61,792 nt of DNA, from positions 1-61,792 of the forward strand of contig CANGFE010000006.1 in assembly GCA_947453155.1 (NCBI GenBank), written 5' to 3'. Under the pieces are notes generated by a model. That model was not told the DNA's origin, did no database searches, and was given only the letters and a program-made list of their open reading frames with translations. Position numbers and translations under genes: made by a program. Each line of letters begins with the position of its first letter. Positions within the stretch are counted from its first letter, which is position 1. The stretch comes from Beijerinckiaceae bacterium. Its GTDB lineage: Bacteria > Pseudomonadota > Alphaproteobacteria > Rhizobiales > Beijerinckiaceae. This document shows, in pieces, positions 16,790-26,082 of the stretch.

Positions 16790-17025
16790 GCTTTTTTGGA
16801 AACCAATACGCCGTAAAAAACTCATTTTAGTGTTTTGCTCTGCGCCAGTGCGGGCACACGGTCGTGAAACATTCCCCTCAATCACGAAAAAAGCATACAT
16901 ACCAGATACTTGCGCATTAAGCCCTCAGTCATGTGTCGGAGGACAGGCACCAGGCTCTTCACCTTTCTTCATAAAATATCGCATAAGCATGAACTGAGAT
17001 GAGCCAATGCCCGACAGGCGGAACG

Positions 17026-17643
17026 ATGAAGCTGAAACTCACCATCGGATTGATCGGCCTTTTAGGCCTAGCAAACGCCACGCTGCCTGCGGCGGCTGAG
17101 GCCGAGCAACCTGATCAGCCCAAGGTCAGCGACTCCATTACTAAGGGGGACCTTCCGGGCGCCGCGCGCCGGGCGCGCGAATTGTCGGACGCCAACGACA
17201 TCGAGGGACAATATAATCTGGCCCTCTTCTACTGGCATGGGGTCGGCATTCCGCAAAACTTTGACGAGGCCATCCGTTGGAGCACTTTGGCGGGTGTTCG
17301 CGGACATGCAAAGGCGGCTTCAGCGCGTCGCGTCATGACGAAAACGCTTGAGCCTGTCATCGTGCAAAAGGCCATGGAATGGTCCAGGCTCAGGCTGATC
17401 AAAATGGCCGAGGCCGGTGATGATGCTGCGCTCGTGTCAGTGGCGCGCAGCTATTCAGCTGATTTCGGCTTTGCAAATGATCTCGAAGCCTATTATTGGG
17501 CATCTCTGGCTTTCTCCGCCGGCAAGGCTGAAGTTCGTCGCCAGCGCGATGGCCTTGTTAGCAAGATCAAACAGGCAGACCTTTTAAAGACGCAACAAAA
17601 AGCCAACGAATGGTTCGCGAAATTCCGCAAAGACCGTTTGTAA
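17026..17643 (+). CDS. Secreted Sel1-repeat protein
   Basis: From the ATG at 17026 the 205-aa protein has a Sec signal peptide (LTIGLIGLLGLANATLPAAA). At least one clear Sel1/TPR-like repeat follows (DIEGQYNLALFYWHGVGIPQ, then NFDEAIRWSTLAGVRGHAKA) and a second, weaker unit (GDDAALVSVARSYSADFGFA). Sel1 repeats form alpha-solenoid protein-binding surfaces, so a periplasmic scaffold or regulator is likely. An in-frame ATG at 16999 would put nine hydrophilic residues in front of the signal peptide and is rejected. It lies next to the flagellar block and 12 bases before the next gene. A motility role is possible by context only. Confidence 0.75.
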   Translation: MKLKLTIGLIGLLGLANATLPAAAEAEQPDQPKVSDSITKGDLPGAARRARELSDANDIEGQYNLALFYWHGVGIPQNFDEAIRWSTLAGVRGHAKAASARRVMTKTLEPVIVQKAMEWSRLRLIKMAEAGDDAALVSVARSYSADFGFANDLEAYYWASLAFSAGKAEVRRQRDGLVSKIKQADLLKTQQKANEWFAKFRKDRL

Positions 17644-17655
17644 TTTGGAGAGCAT

Positions 17656-18171
17656 ATGGCTAGCGAGAATAGCGGCAAATGCCCGCCCCAATTTGTCTTT
17701 GAAATGATCGCGGCTCAGTGCACGCGCGTGTTCTTGACGCGCGATGAAGAGGCCGAAGCGGTTGCCGGAGAATTCGCCGAATCCTTTGAGGAGCTTTACG
17801 ACACAGAAGCTCTGCAAAACGACCTGGTTCAGGCCATCGAACGCCTGCTGGTCTTTATTGAGTCAGTCGAGATCGATGATGTCGACCTCCTGCTCATGTC
17901 TTATGTCTGGTACACAGCCAATTATGAAAGCTTGACCGTCAAGCGGAAGAAGAAAGCCCTGATCGGCTCACCTTTGAAGGGCCGCCCGCGCGAGTCCAAC
18001 CGCGTCTATGCGACGGCGAAAAATTTCAAGACTTATACATATGCTGTTGGCTCCAAGACCGCCCCGCCCCGCCCGGCGGAATGGGAACCCACGCAGGAAG
18101 TCGAATTTGAGACGGTCTTCGTGCGCCTCTTCCCAGAGGAATTTGAGAAGAAAGAAAAAGAAGGCAAATAG
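17656..18171 (+). CDS. Uncharacterised acidic protein
   Basis: I do not recognise this 171-aa protein. It has no signal peptide or membrane segment. The N-terminal half is acidic and helical (AEAVAGEFAESFEELYDTEA, AIERLLVFIESVEIDDVDLL), followed by a basic stretch (LTVKRKKKALIGSPLKGRPR) and an acidic end (PEEFEKKEKEGK). GGAG precedes the ATG. It follows the Sel1 gene after 12 bases, so the two form an operon. Its stop TAG abuts the stop of the convergent gene with no gap. The basic patch in an otherwise acidic protein may bind nucleic acid or a partner; this is speculation. Confidence 0.65.
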   Translation: MASENSGKCPPQFVFEMIAAQCTRVFLTRDEEAEAVAGEFAESFEELYDTEALQNDLVQAIERLLVFIESVEIDDVDLLLMSYVWYTANYESLTVKRKKKALIGSPLKGRPRESNRVYATAKNFKTYTYAVGSKTAPPRPAEWEPTQEVEFETVFVRLFPEEFEKKEKEGK

Positions 18172-18591
18172 TCAGCGGCGTTCAGCGTCACCGGTTTGAT
18201 GCGTGCACAAAGGCATTTGCCGCACGAAGGCAAACCAACGTGAAACATCGCTCACCACAACGCCGCGTTTGTTTTCAATGAGCCCTAAAGCGATGAGCCG
18301 CTTGATCTTGCGTCGCGCCGTCTCTTTGGGAATTTTCATGAAGTCAGCAACCGACGACACGTTGGTTGAGGTGATATAGCCATTCGAGCCAATCTGCTGA
18401 ATGCGCTCTGTATTCAAATAGCCCACACCCAAATAGAGAAGCATTTCTTCTACATCGAGATTGAGTGACACGCGCATCGTGTCGATCGACGCGAAGAAGC
18501 TGCGCAAGGCAACGAGCTGTGCGGCCTCATTGCGACCGTCTTTTGCGGTCAGGCTGACAATTGTGGATTGCACTTTGTGAAGGTCCTGCAT
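18172..18591 (-). CDS. Winged-helix-like transcription regulator (putative)
   Basis: A 139-aa protein whose residues about 75-115 read NVSSVADFMKIPKETARRKI followed by KRLIALGLIENKRGVVVSD. This is a helix-turn-helix with a wing of the kind seen in MarR- or GntR-like domains: a recognition helix with Lys/Arg, then a 'GLI..' strand. The N-terminal 60 residues are helical and may dimerise (LRSFFASIDTMRVSLNLDVE). It has no ligand domain that I can identify. It ends flush against the convergent unknown gene at 18171. Its target is not visible; the flagellar block or the cytidylyltransferase gene beside it are candidates by position. Confidence 0.6.
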   Translation of the reverse strand: MQDLHKVQSTIVSLTAKDGRNEAAQLVALRSFFASIDTMRVSLNLDVEEMLLYLGVGYLNTERIQQIGSNGYITSTNVSSVADFMKIPKETARRKIKRLIALGLIENKRGVVVSDVSRWFAFVRQMPLCTHQTGDAERR

Positions 18592-18669
18592 CTGTTTGAT
18601 GGCACTGACCCATTTTAGTGCGAAAAATCATCACTTATTTGGTTACATACCACTCAATACTCGGCTCAA

Positions 18670-19095
18670 TTACGAGATTAAGGAGACTTCTAGTGCCGGC
18701 GGGATCGCATGTTGGGACGCCTGGCTCCGCAACATTGTCGAGGAAACGCCACAGGTCCGCGGCAGGTAAACCACCTGGCAATAAGGCTTGAGGTCATCGA
18801 ATTTGCCGGCCCAGTCATCACCAATTGCAAAAACATCGACATTATAAACAAACACGTCGCGGGCTTTCTGTGCCCAATCCGTTTCCGGTATGACAAGGTC
18901 TACGTAGCGCACCGAACGCAAGATTTCGCAGCGGTCCTCAAAGGACATCACGGCGCGCTTCCCCTTTCGCGCGTTAAACTCATCCGTGGAGACGCCCACG
19001 ATGAGATAGTCACCCATGGCCTTTAAGCGCTCCAACAGACGCGCATGCCCGACGTGGAACAGGTCGAAGGTCCCGTAGGTGATGATGGTTTTCAT
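18670..19095 (-). CDS. Glycerol-3-phosphate cytidylyltransferase-like protein (TagD family)
   Basis: This 141-aa protein has the signature motifs of the small nucleotidyltransferase family. TYGTFDLFHVGHARLLERL carries the HxGH motif at residues 14-17. ARKGKRAVMSFEDRCEILRS follows, and then the RTCGVSSTM version of the C-terminal RTxGxSTT motif. TagD-type enzymes make CDP-glycerol from CTP and sn-glycerol 3-phosphate; relatives activate other alcohols, so the exact substrate is open. The ATG at 19095 has GGAG 6 bases upstream; a GTG at 19107 is less likely. A LicD/fukutin-like protein is encoded nearby (20612-22246), and LicD-like enzymes use CDP-alcohols, so the two may act together on a surface glycan. 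Confidence 0.85.
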   Translation of the reverse strand: MKTIITYGTFDLFHVGHARLLERLKAMGDYLIVGVSTDEFNARKGKRAVMSFEDRCEILRSVRYVDLVIPETDWAQKARDVFVYNVDVFAIGDDWAGKFDDLKPYCQVVYLPRTCGVSSTMLRSQASQHAIPPALEVSLIS

Positions 19096-19252
19096 AATAG
19101 GCTCCACTCAGCCACGACTGTTGAATTCAGCTGAGATCAGCAAGTTCTGTGCCTAAATAAAACCATTTAAAATCAGATATTTAAATGATATCTCCGCCTC
19201 AGGCTCAATCCCTCTGTTGCAAGGCCTCGCTCGACGTGGCACGGAAAGACTC

Positions 19253-20584
19253 ATGACCTCCGCACCATCAGCAGACCAACCCCGCATCTCGTTCGTTTCT
19301 CTCGGCTGCCCAAAGGCACTCGTGGATAGTGAGCGCATCATCACCCAGCTGCGCGCTGAGGGTTATGAAGTCACCCGCTCTCATGCGGGTGCCGATGCAG
19401 TCATCGTAAACACTTGTGGCTTCCTCGACAGCGCAAAGGCGGAATCGCTCGACGCCATCGGCGCGGCCATGAAGGAAAATGGCAAAGTCATTGTGACGGG
19501 ATGCATGGGCGCAGAGCCGGAACAAATCCGCGAACGCTTTCCCAATATTTTGGCGATCACGGGGCCGCAAGCTTATGAGAGCGTCATGGGCGCCGTGCGC
19601 GGAGCAGTTCCGTCGAACCATGATCCCTTTATTGATCTGGTCCCGGAACAAGGGATCAAGCTGACACCGCGACACTACGCCTATCTGAAAATTTCGGAAG
19701 GCTGCAACAACCGCTGCACATTTTGCATCATTCCGAAATTACGCGGAGATCTGGTTTCACGTCCTGCAGGAGACGTCTTGCGTGAGGCTGAGAAACTTGT
19801 CGCAGCCGGCGTGAAAGAATTGCTCGTTATCTCGCAAGATACATCCGCTTATGGGCTTGATCTCAAATATGCGGAGAGCGCTTTTCACGACCGCTCTGTG
19901 CGTGCGCGTTTCTATGATCTTTCCAAAGAGCTCGGCTCACTTGGGGCCTGGATCCGACTGCATTACGTCTATCCTTATCCGCATGTCGATGAAGTCTTGC
20001 CGCTCATGGCTGATGGCTTGGTGCTTCCTTATCTCGACATCCCGTTCCAACATGCCTCACCGCAAGTGTTGAAGGCGATGAAACGGCCAGGCAATCAAGA
20101 AAAGACCCTCGAGCGTATTCGCAAATGGCGTGAGATCTGTCCCGATCTCGCGATCCGTTCGACTTTCATCGTTGGCTTTCCCGGCGAGACAGATGAGGAC
20201 TTCGACATGCTCCTCGACTGGCTGGGTGAAGCCAAGCTCGATCGTGTGGGCGCTTTCAAATATGAGCCCGTAACGGGCGCTGTTGCCAATGATCTCGGAC
20301 TGCCGCAGGTGCCTGACGAAGTCAAAGAAATCCGCTATCGACGCTTCATGGAAAAGCAGCAAGCCATCAGCGCGAAGATCCTTGGAAACAAAGTCGGCAA
20401 ACGCTTGAAGGTCATCATTGACCAACCCGGACCGACCGTATCGAAAGGCCGCGCCAAATCAGATGCGCCAGAGATCGATGGATCCGTGTACGTTTCGTCG
20501 CGTCGACCGTTGCGAGCAGGCGATATTGTTTCTGTAAAGATAGAGCGTGCAGACGCTTACGATCTGCACGGAATTTTGGCCTGA
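19253..20584 (+). CDS. rimO: Ribosomal protein S12 methylthiotransferase RimO
   Basis: RimO (443 aa) adds a methylthio group to the conserved Asp of ribosomal protein S12, using two [4Fe-4S] clusters and SAM. The N-terminal UPF0004 domain has [17 protein letters not shown] and [20 protein letters not shown], and a third cysteine in [16 protein letters not shown]. The radical-SAM motif [20 protein letters not shown] puts the cysteines at residues 151, 155 and 158. A TRAM-like region ends the protein ([18 protein letters not shown]). The ATG at 19253 with GGAAAG upstream fits the family length better than the in-frame TTG at 19217. It stands alone on its strand, with no operon partners. Confidence 0.97.
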   Translation: MTSAPSADQPRISFVSLGCPKALVDSERIITQLRAEGYEVTRSHAGADAVIVNTCGFLDSAKAESLDAIGAAMKENGKVIVTGCMGAEPEQIRERFPNILAITGPQAYESVMGAVRGAVPSNHDPFIDLVPEQGIKLTPRHYAYLKISEGCNNRCTFCIIPKLRGDLVSRPAGDVLREAEKLVAAGVKELLVISQDTSAYGLDLKYAESAFHDRSVRARFYDLSKELGSLGAWIRLHYVYPYPHVDEVLPLMADGLVLPYLDIPFQHASPQVLKAMKRPGNQEKTLERIRKWREICPDLAIRSTFIVGFPGETDEDFDMLLDWLGEAKLDRVGAFKYEPVTGAVANDLGLPQVPDEVKEIRYRRFMEKQQAISAKILGNKVGKRLKVIIDQPGPTVSKGRAKSDAPEIDGSVYVSSRRPLRAGDIVSVKIERADAYDLHGILA

Positions 20585-20611
20585 CCGCATTAATTCGCAA
20601 AAGTGACGAGG

Positions 20612-22246
20612 CTAGGCGATCTCAGCGACGCGCGCCGCCTCAACGCTGTGTTGCGGCGCTTCAACCCTGTCGCACCATTGCAGCGCGCGCGAAAGCAGAG
20701 CGGCACTGGGAACAAGCGGATTATCGGCATAATCGGCCGCGATCTGAACAACACGCCGAACTTTTGCCGGCCGCTTGTTCACATAGCCATACAAAAGCTT
20801 ATCCCATAAAACGAGCATGAAGACGGCCGACCCCCGGATGTCGATCGAGGGCGCTTCAAGCAACGACTCGTAAGTCGTGTCTGGAATGCGCCAATTCGGC
20901 CCAAAATTTTCCGACAAATTGCGATCAATATCGCTGGGCACAAAGACCTTTGTTCCACAGAACTCCGCTTCGGCGAGATCAAAACGCGAATATTGGAAGG
21001 TGAGCGTATAGTCCAAACCAAAGTTGATGCCAGTTTGGAAGTGATCCCCTCGCTCATGGAACAGGAAAATGTCGATTGGCATGCCCGTTTTGAAATGCGT
21101 GACGGGCATATAGAACGCATTCTCACCACGAAGCGATTTAGAATTGGGAACGAACTTCCCGTCCAGAAGTAGATGTTTGAAAATAGCAAACTGATCTTCC
21201 CAGCCGATCAATCCAACATCCACATCCTTATCATGGGACAGGAACCCACCGTGACGCGCATAGCCCAGCAAGGTTCCAGACATCAAGAAAGGCTTCATGC
21301 CCAAAGGTTCAAGCACGTCGTAAAGATCGTGCAAGGCTGAGCCTGCCGCTTCATTTGGAAAATTGGCTTTAACCTTGGGTGGCTCTGACGAGAAAACTTG
21401 AATGTTCTTGATATCCTCGAACGAGGCTTCATCGCGTTCAAATTCGCGCTCAAGAAAACGACTGAACCAACTGCACGCTTCCGTATATTTCCCCGCACGG
21501 ATGGCTGCCTGTGCAGCCGAAAACAGGGAATGGCGAGCAACAACACTGTCTGCAAGACCATCATACATATGCAGAGCATCGTCAAAAAGACCCGCTCGCG
21601 TATAAGTTTCAGCCAGCTTGTAATTAATCTTCGCAATCGCGTTAGCATCCGCGCACATCTGGCAGGCATTTCGGATTAACTTCAACGAGCGAATAAAAGA
21701 CGAAAAATCAATATGATCGGGCAGAAAAACCTGCCGCTTCATCAGCGACTCTGCAATATCAAACAATTCGTTTGAATTTGGCTTTTTCGCGATAAACGCC
21801 CGGACCATCTGCAGAGTTAAATCAGTTCGGCAGAAGTCAATGGTGAGATTGAATGCCAAAAGCCATTCTGGGCCAATGTTGGCCTTACGGATTTTATCAA
21901 GTGAACTTCCATCACCCGCATTGAGCGCCGCGATCACTTGATAAAGAGCATTGTTGGTACCGAGCGCGCCAATCTCTGAGTTGATTTGTTTTGACGTCAA
22001 AGCGCCATAAGCGGCGAGAACCAAGCTTGCATGAGCGGGTTCAAATTCATTGTCACGACGCAACGAGGCCAGCAGAACAACTGCCGGGATCACGCGCTTC
22101 ATGCAGGCCAGCGAGAGCAATTCAGACTCTTTGAGACCATCCAAGCCAATCTGGTTAAGCACCGAAAGCATGTCCACACTGGAGCCGGATTCCAAACCAC
22201 GGCAAATCAGTGAGAGTTGCTTTTCGGTTTTACTCAGCTTTGCCAT
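20612..22246 (-). CDS. TPR-LicD/fukutin-like nucleotidyltransferase-fold protein
   Basis: From the ATG at 22246 (GGAG 6 bases upstream) the protein is 544 aa. Residues 1-300 are helical and TPR-like (INYKLAETYTRAGLFDDALH, LFSAAQAAIRAGKYTEACSW). The C-terminal part from about 305 is a LicD/fukutin domain: FLMSGTLLGYARHGGFLSHD with DKDVDVGLIGWED as the metal-binding Asp motif, then GMPIDIFLFHERGDHF. LicD-fold enzymes transfer phosphocholine, ribitol phosphate or glycerol phosphate from a CDP-alcohol to a glycan. There are no membrane segments, so action is cytoplasmic. Together with the TagD-like enzyme encoded nearby, a glycerol-phosphate modification of a surface polymer or flagellin glycan is plausible but unproven. 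Confidence 0.82.
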   Translation of the reverse strand: MAKLSKTEKQLSLICRGLESGSSVDMLSVLNQIGLDGLKESELLSLACMKRVIPAVVLLASLRRDNEFEPAHASLVLAAYGALTSKQINSEIGALGTNNALYQVIAALNAGDGSSLDKIRKANIGPEWLLAFNLTIDFCRTDLTLQMVRAFIAKKPNSNELFDIAESLMKRQVFLPDHIDFSSFIRSLKLIRNACQMCADANAIAKINYKLAETYTRAGLFDDALHMYDGLADSVVARHSLFSAAQAAIRAGKYTEACSWFSRFLEREFERDEASFEDIKNIQVFSSEPPKVKANFPNEAAGSALHDLYDVLEPLGMKPFLMSGTLLGYARHGGFLSHDKDVDVGLIGWEDQFAIFKHLLLDGKFVPNSKSLRGENAFYMPVTHFKTGMPIDIFLFHERGDHFQTGINFGLDYTLTFQYSRFDLAEAEFCGTKVFVPSDIDRNLSENFGPNWRIPDTTYESLLEAPSIDIRGSAVFMLVLWDKLLYGYVNKRPAKVRRVVQIAADYADNPLVPSAALLSRALQWCDRVEAPQHSVEAARVAEIA

Positions 22247-22331
22247 CCTGCTCTCCGGGTGCGGGCCGTCGGAATGGAGAAGGATCAGCAATTCTAGTGC
22301 CACTTTTAAGTGACTGATTTTATGAGATTTT

Positions 22332-22372
22332 AAAGAAAAACCCGGCAGAACGCGCGGGGCGCGTCTCCGGGC
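22332..22372 (-). terminator. Intrinsic terminator of the ABC importer operon
   Basis: On the - strand an outer CCCGG/CCGGG pair and an inner 6-bp ACGCGC/GCGCGT stem (bases 22341-22371) are followed by TTTTTCTTT (A-rich bases 22332-22340). It lies about 165 bases after the last gene of the operon. The stretch between (22373-22537) shows no gene and is GC-rich with several short repeats. Confidence 0.7.
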
Positions 22373-22537
22373 TTTCGAGTTGGCTCCGGGCTGACGCGAG
22401 GAGGGAGGCACCCCGCTCCGGAACGACTCAGATGATAGGCCAGCGCCCACCCCCTTGCGATTGGGGCCCGCTTAGACTTTCGGCGTTATTTCCGTCCTTT
22501 ACCGAGCGGCGTTGCGAAAGCGGCACAGAACTTTCGG

Positions 22538-23461
22538 CTAGCGTTCCGGCATGAAGCTCAAGCCAAGCGACGCTGGGGCCACAGATCCGCGGCGCCGACG
22601 CATCGACAAAACCACCAGCGCAACAATGGTTGCCAGATAAGGCATTGCCGTCAGCAATTGTCCGGGAATACCAAGCGCGGCGGCTTGCGCATGAAGCTGC
22701 AACACTGTTGCACCGCCAAACAAAAGCGCACCTGCAAAAGCATAGAGCGGCCGCCAGGATGCAAAGACAACAAGTGCCAAAGCAATCCAGCCACGCCCGG
22801 CTGTCATGCCCGGCGCCCAGAAGGGCGTGTAAGAGAGCGACAGATAGGCGCCCGCCAAACCGGCGCACGCGCCCCCAAACAACACCGCCAGAAAACGCAC
22901 CCTCCGAACTGGCAGACCCAAGGCATGGGCCGAATGGTGGTTCTCGCCAATCGCGCGCAAAACGAGACCCGAACGCGAGGTGTTCAAGAACCACGCCACA
23001 CCGCCCACAAGCGCCCAGCCCAGATAGACAAAGAGATCATGGCTGAAGAGCAGTTTGCCGAGCAAGGGCACATCGCTGAGGAAAGGAATGTGCAAATGCA
23101 AAGCGGCCTCTCGCTTCAGGCCGATGAAGCCAGAGCCAACAAGCCCAGCGAGCCCCGTTCCCAAAATGGTCAGCGCCAAACCCGTGGCCACTTGATTGGC
23201 TGCAAGAAAAATCACCAAGACGCCGAAGACAGATGAGAGCAGCATCCCTGCCCCCATGCCCGCCAAAATTCCAAGCGCGGTTGAGCCTGTGACAATGGCA
23301 ATGGCGAAAGCGCAAGCAGCCCCCGCAATCATCATCCCCTCAACACCGAGATTGAGGACGCCCGAACGCTCCGTCACCAATTCGCCAATGGCGGCGATCA
23401 CCAACGGTGTGGCGGCAGTCAGAATGGTGAAGAGCACCAGCTCGAACATGGTGAGCGTCAT
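22538..23461 (-). CDS. ABC transporter permease, nucleoside/simple-sugar type (second subunit)
   Basis: A 307-aa integral membrane protein with 8-10 hydrophobic segments. Motifs are those of the BPD_transp_2 family of the nucleoside/BMP branch (YufQ, NupC-like): GELVTERSGVLNLGVEGMMI near the N-terminus and the cytoplasmic loop GLVLRAIGENHHSAHALGLP. The ATG at 23461 overlaps the TGA of the upstream permease gene (ATGA), so the upstream in-frame start at 23524 is rejected. Together with the other permease and the double ATPase it forms an importer for purine nucleosides or similar compounds. It is the last gene of the unit; a terminator follows. Confidence 0.9.
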   Translation of the reverse strand: MTLTMFELVLFTILTAATPLVIAAIGELVTERSGVLNLGVEGMMIAGAACAFAIAIVTGSTALGILAGMGAGMLLSSVFGVLVIFLAANQVATGLALTILGTGLAGLVGSGFIGLKREAALHLHIPFLSDVPLLGKLLFSHDLFVYLGWALVGGVAWFLNTSRSGLVLRAIGENHHSAHALGLPVRRVRFLAVLFGGACAGLAGAYLSLSYTPFWAPGMTAGRGWIALALVVFASWRPLYAFAGALLFGGATVLQLHAQAAALGIPGQLLTAMPYLATIVALVVLSMRRRRGSVAPASLGLSFMPER

Positions 23462-24540
23462 GCGGACCTCCGCCAAATCAGACGCAGGCGATAGCGCGTG
23501 AACACATCCATCGCGAGCACACACATGAGCAATGTGCCCTGAAAAACGCGCGTCATGTCGAGCGGTACTTTCATTGCAATCTGTGCGCTTTCACCACCGA
23601 TAATGGTCAGCGACAAAACAAGCCCGGCGCAAAGAATACCCCAAGGCTGCAAACGGCCCAAGAAGGCAACGATAATGGCAGAGAAGCCATAGCCAGGTGA
23701 AATCACCGGCTGCAATTGGCCGATCTGGCCCGCCACTTCGCACACACCCGCAAGCCCCGCGGCTGCGCCAGAAATGGCGAAGACTGCAAAGGTCAATCTC
23801 CCTTCGCTGAAACCCGCAAAGCGCGCGGCCTTGGGTGCCGAGCCCACGAGTTTCACATCAAAGCCGAAAAGGGTGCGACGAAAGATAAAGCTCGCAAGAA
23901 ACACGGCCGCCAGCGCGAACAAGATTCCCGCATGCAGGCGCTCGCCTTCCGCCAAAAATGGCAGACGCGCAATATCTTCAAAGGGCACGCTTTGCGGAAA
24001 GTTAAATCCCTTCGGATCGCGCAGACGCCCACGCACAAAATAGTCGAGGGTGATTTCGGCAATATAGACGAGCATGAGGCTGGTGAGGATTTCTGACGCC
24101 CCCACTTTTACACGCAAGAAAGCCGGGATCATCGCATAGAGCATGCCAGCCAATGTGCCTGCGATCAGCATGGCAGGCAAAATCCAATAGCCGCCCAGCG
24201 CATGGTCCATGCCATACGTCACCACGGCAATCGTGCCGCCCACCAAACCACCGATGACAAATTGTCCCTCTGCACCAATGTTCCAAAGATTGGCGCGATA
24301 GCAAAAGGCAAGGCCCGAGGCGATGAGAATGAGCGGAGAGGCTTTCACCGCCAATTCTTGCAAGGACCAAGCGTCGCTAAACGGTTCGACAAAATAAACG
24401 AAGAAGGCCTGTTCTGGCGATTTGCCAATCGCCGACAACAGCGCGCCGCCAATCAGCACCGCGGCCGCAATGGCCAAGAGCGGCGCCAAAAATTCAATGA
24501 CGGGTGATTGCGCCGTGCGCCGCTCCAATTCAATGCGCAT
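23458..24540 (-). CDS. ABC transporter permease, nucleoside/simple-sugar type (first subunit)
   Basis: A 360-aa membrane protein, the longer partner of the two permeases (YufP-like). Motifs include ASGLAFCYRANLWNIGAEGQ and FVIGGLVGGTIAVVTYG, and the coupling loop FDVKLVGSAPKAARFAGFSE. About ten hydrophobic segments are seen. The ATG at 24540 overlaps the ATPase gene by 11 bases, which argues for translational coupling and against the longer start at 24561. Substrate choice between nucleosides and sugars cannot be fixed from the sequence; the N-WNIGAEGQ motif is typical of the BMP/nucleoside branch. Confidence 0.9.
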   Translation of the reverse strand: MRIELERRTAQSPVIEFLAPLLAIAAAVLIGGALLSAIGKSPEQAFFVYFVEPFSDAWSLQELAVKASPLILIASGLAFCYRANLWNIGAEGQFVIGGLVGGTIAVVTYGMDHALGGYWILPAMLIAGTLAGMLYAMIPAFLRVKVGASEILTSLMLVYIAEITLDYFVRGRLRDPKGFNFPQSVPFEDIARLPFLAEGERLHAGILFALAAVFLASFIFRRTLFGFDVKLVGSAPKAARFAGFSEGRLTFAVFAISGAAAGLAGVCEVAGQIGQLQPVISPGYGFSAIIVAFLGRLQPWGILCAGLVLSLTIIGGESAQIAMKVPLDMTRVFQGTLLMCVLAMDVFTRYRLRLIWRRSA

Positions 24541-26071
24541 GGAGGCTCTCCTTGCGCTCACCCGCCATCAAAAGCCCGATATCTTCGCGTGTCACCTCGC
24601 GTGTGAGGCGCGCAGCACTCACCTCGCCGTGGTGAATAACAGCCATGCGATCCGCGATCTCAAACAATTCATCAAGGTCCTGTGAGATAACCAGCACCGC
24701 CGCGCCCTGACGAGACAGATCGATGAGACGCTGGCGAATATCGGCCGCGGCTGCGGCATCCACGCCCCATGTCGGCTGGTTGAGAACCAACACACACGGC
24801 GTGCGGGACACTTCACGACCCACCAAGAACTTCTGCAAATTACCGCCCGACAAAGTGCGCGCCGCCGGATCATCCCCCGACATGCGCACATCAAAACTCT
24901 CAATGATCTGACGCGCCAGAGATTTGGCTGCAGCCGCATCAATGGAAAGACCGCGCGTCACCTCGCCAGTCGCATGACGAGAGAGCAAGATATTTTCTGA
25001 GAGCGAAAAGTCAGGCGCCGCTGCGTGACCATTGCGTTCTTCAGGCACGAAGGCCGCGCCATATTGGCGACGCAGATTGATCCCCTCACGCCCAACCGAA
25101 ATGCCATCAATATGTACGTCACCCGCACGGCGCGCGAGACGCTCGCCCGAGAGGGCTGCAAACAATTCGTCCTGCCCATTGCCAGCAATGCCTGCAATGC
25201 CAAAAACCTCACCCCCGCGCACAGCAAAAGAGATATCTTTCAGCGACACGCCATGCAAATCTTCGGAAGCGAGCGACAGGCCATCGACGCTCAACCTTGC
25301 CGGCCCATCTGCCTCATTGGGCTTGGCGCGCAGGTCAACCAGATGCGTGCCGACCATCATGGCCGCCATGGAGCGCACACTTTCCTCACGCGGATTGCAG
25401 GTTGCCACCACTTTGCCACCGCGCAAAACCGTCGCGCGTTCGCAAAGGCGGCGCACCTCATCCAGCTTGTGCGAAATATAAAGAATGGCGCGGCCCTCGA
25501 CCCGCAAAAGATTGAGCGTCGAGAAAAGCGCGTCAGCCTCCTGCGGAGTGAGCACAGATGTTGGCTCGTCGAGAACGATCAGTTTGGGATCTTGCAAAAG
25601 ACAACGCGCAATCTCGATCCGCTGCCGCTCGCCCGCCGACAAAGTCCAGACGGGCCGATAGGGTTCAAGCTTGAGGCCATAGCGCGCGGTCAAATCCTCG
25701 ATCCGCGCGGCCACACTCTCAAGCTTCTCATCTGCGGGCAGAACAAGGGCGATATTTTCAGCCACCGTCAGATTTTCAAACAAAGAGAAATGCTGGAAGA
25801 CCATACCAATACCAGCTGCACGCGCCGCTTCTGGACTTTCCAGGGACACAGGCACGCCATTCAGCTCAATGCGTCCGCTTGTCGGCTCCAAAAGTCCGTA
25901 GAGAATTTTCACAAGCGTCGATTTGCCTGCGCCATTCTCGCCAAGCAGCGCATGCGCCTCGCCTGCACGAATATCGAGGTCGATATGATCATTGGCTGTG
26001 AAAACGCCAAAGCGCTTCACAATCCCGCGCATCGACACGAGCACCGGCTTGCCGTCTGTGGGTGAATTCAT
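24530..26071 (-). CDS. ABC transporter ATP-binding protein, two NBDs (nucleoside-type)
   Basis: A 513-aa protein with two ATPase domains. The first is intact: Walker A GENGAGKSTLVKILYG, signature LSAGERQRIEIARCLLQDPK, Walker B LIVLDEPTSVLTP. The second is degenerate, as in RbsA/YufO-type proteins: LSGGNLQKFLVGREVSRTPC and NQPTWGVDAAAAADIRQ, where Asn-Gln replaces the usual Asp-Glu. It powers the two permeases encoded after it. Two starts are possible: ATG 26071 or TTG 26086, the latter sharing TTGA with the stop of the preceding quinone oxidoreductase gene. No substrate-binding lipoprotein gene is present here, so the BMP-type binding protein must be encoded elsewhere. Confidence 0.9.
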   Translation of the reverse strand: MNSPTDGKPVLVSMRGIVKRFGVFTANDHIDLDIRAGEAHALLGENGAGKSTLVKILYGLLEPTSGRIELNGVPVSLESPEAARAAGIGMVFQHFSLFENLTVAENIALVLPADEKLESVAARIEDLTARYGLKLEPYRPVWTLSAGERQRIEIARCLLQDPKLIVLDEPTSVLTPQEADALFSTLNLLRVEGRAILYISHKLDEVRRLCERATVLRGGKVVATCNPREESVRSMAAMMVGTHLVDLRAKPNEADGPARLSVDGLSLASEDLHGVSLKDISFAVRGGEVFGIAGIAGNGQDELFAALSGERLARRAGDVHIDGISVGREGINLRRQYGAAFVPEERNGHAAAPDFSLSENILLSRHATGEVTRGLSIDAAAAKSLARQIIESFDVRMSGDDPAARTLSGGNLQKFLVGREVSRTPCVLVLNQPTWGVDAAAAADIRQRLIDLSRQGAAVLVISQDLDELFEIADRMAVIHHGEVSAARLTREVTREDIGLLMAGERKESLHAH

Positions 26072-26082
26072 TCCGGACAAAC

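Noticed and set aside
25025-26065. 346-codon open frame on the + strand
   Set aside because: It lies fully antisense to the ABC ATPase gene, has no family motifs or ribosome binding site, and reflects the codon bias of the real gene.
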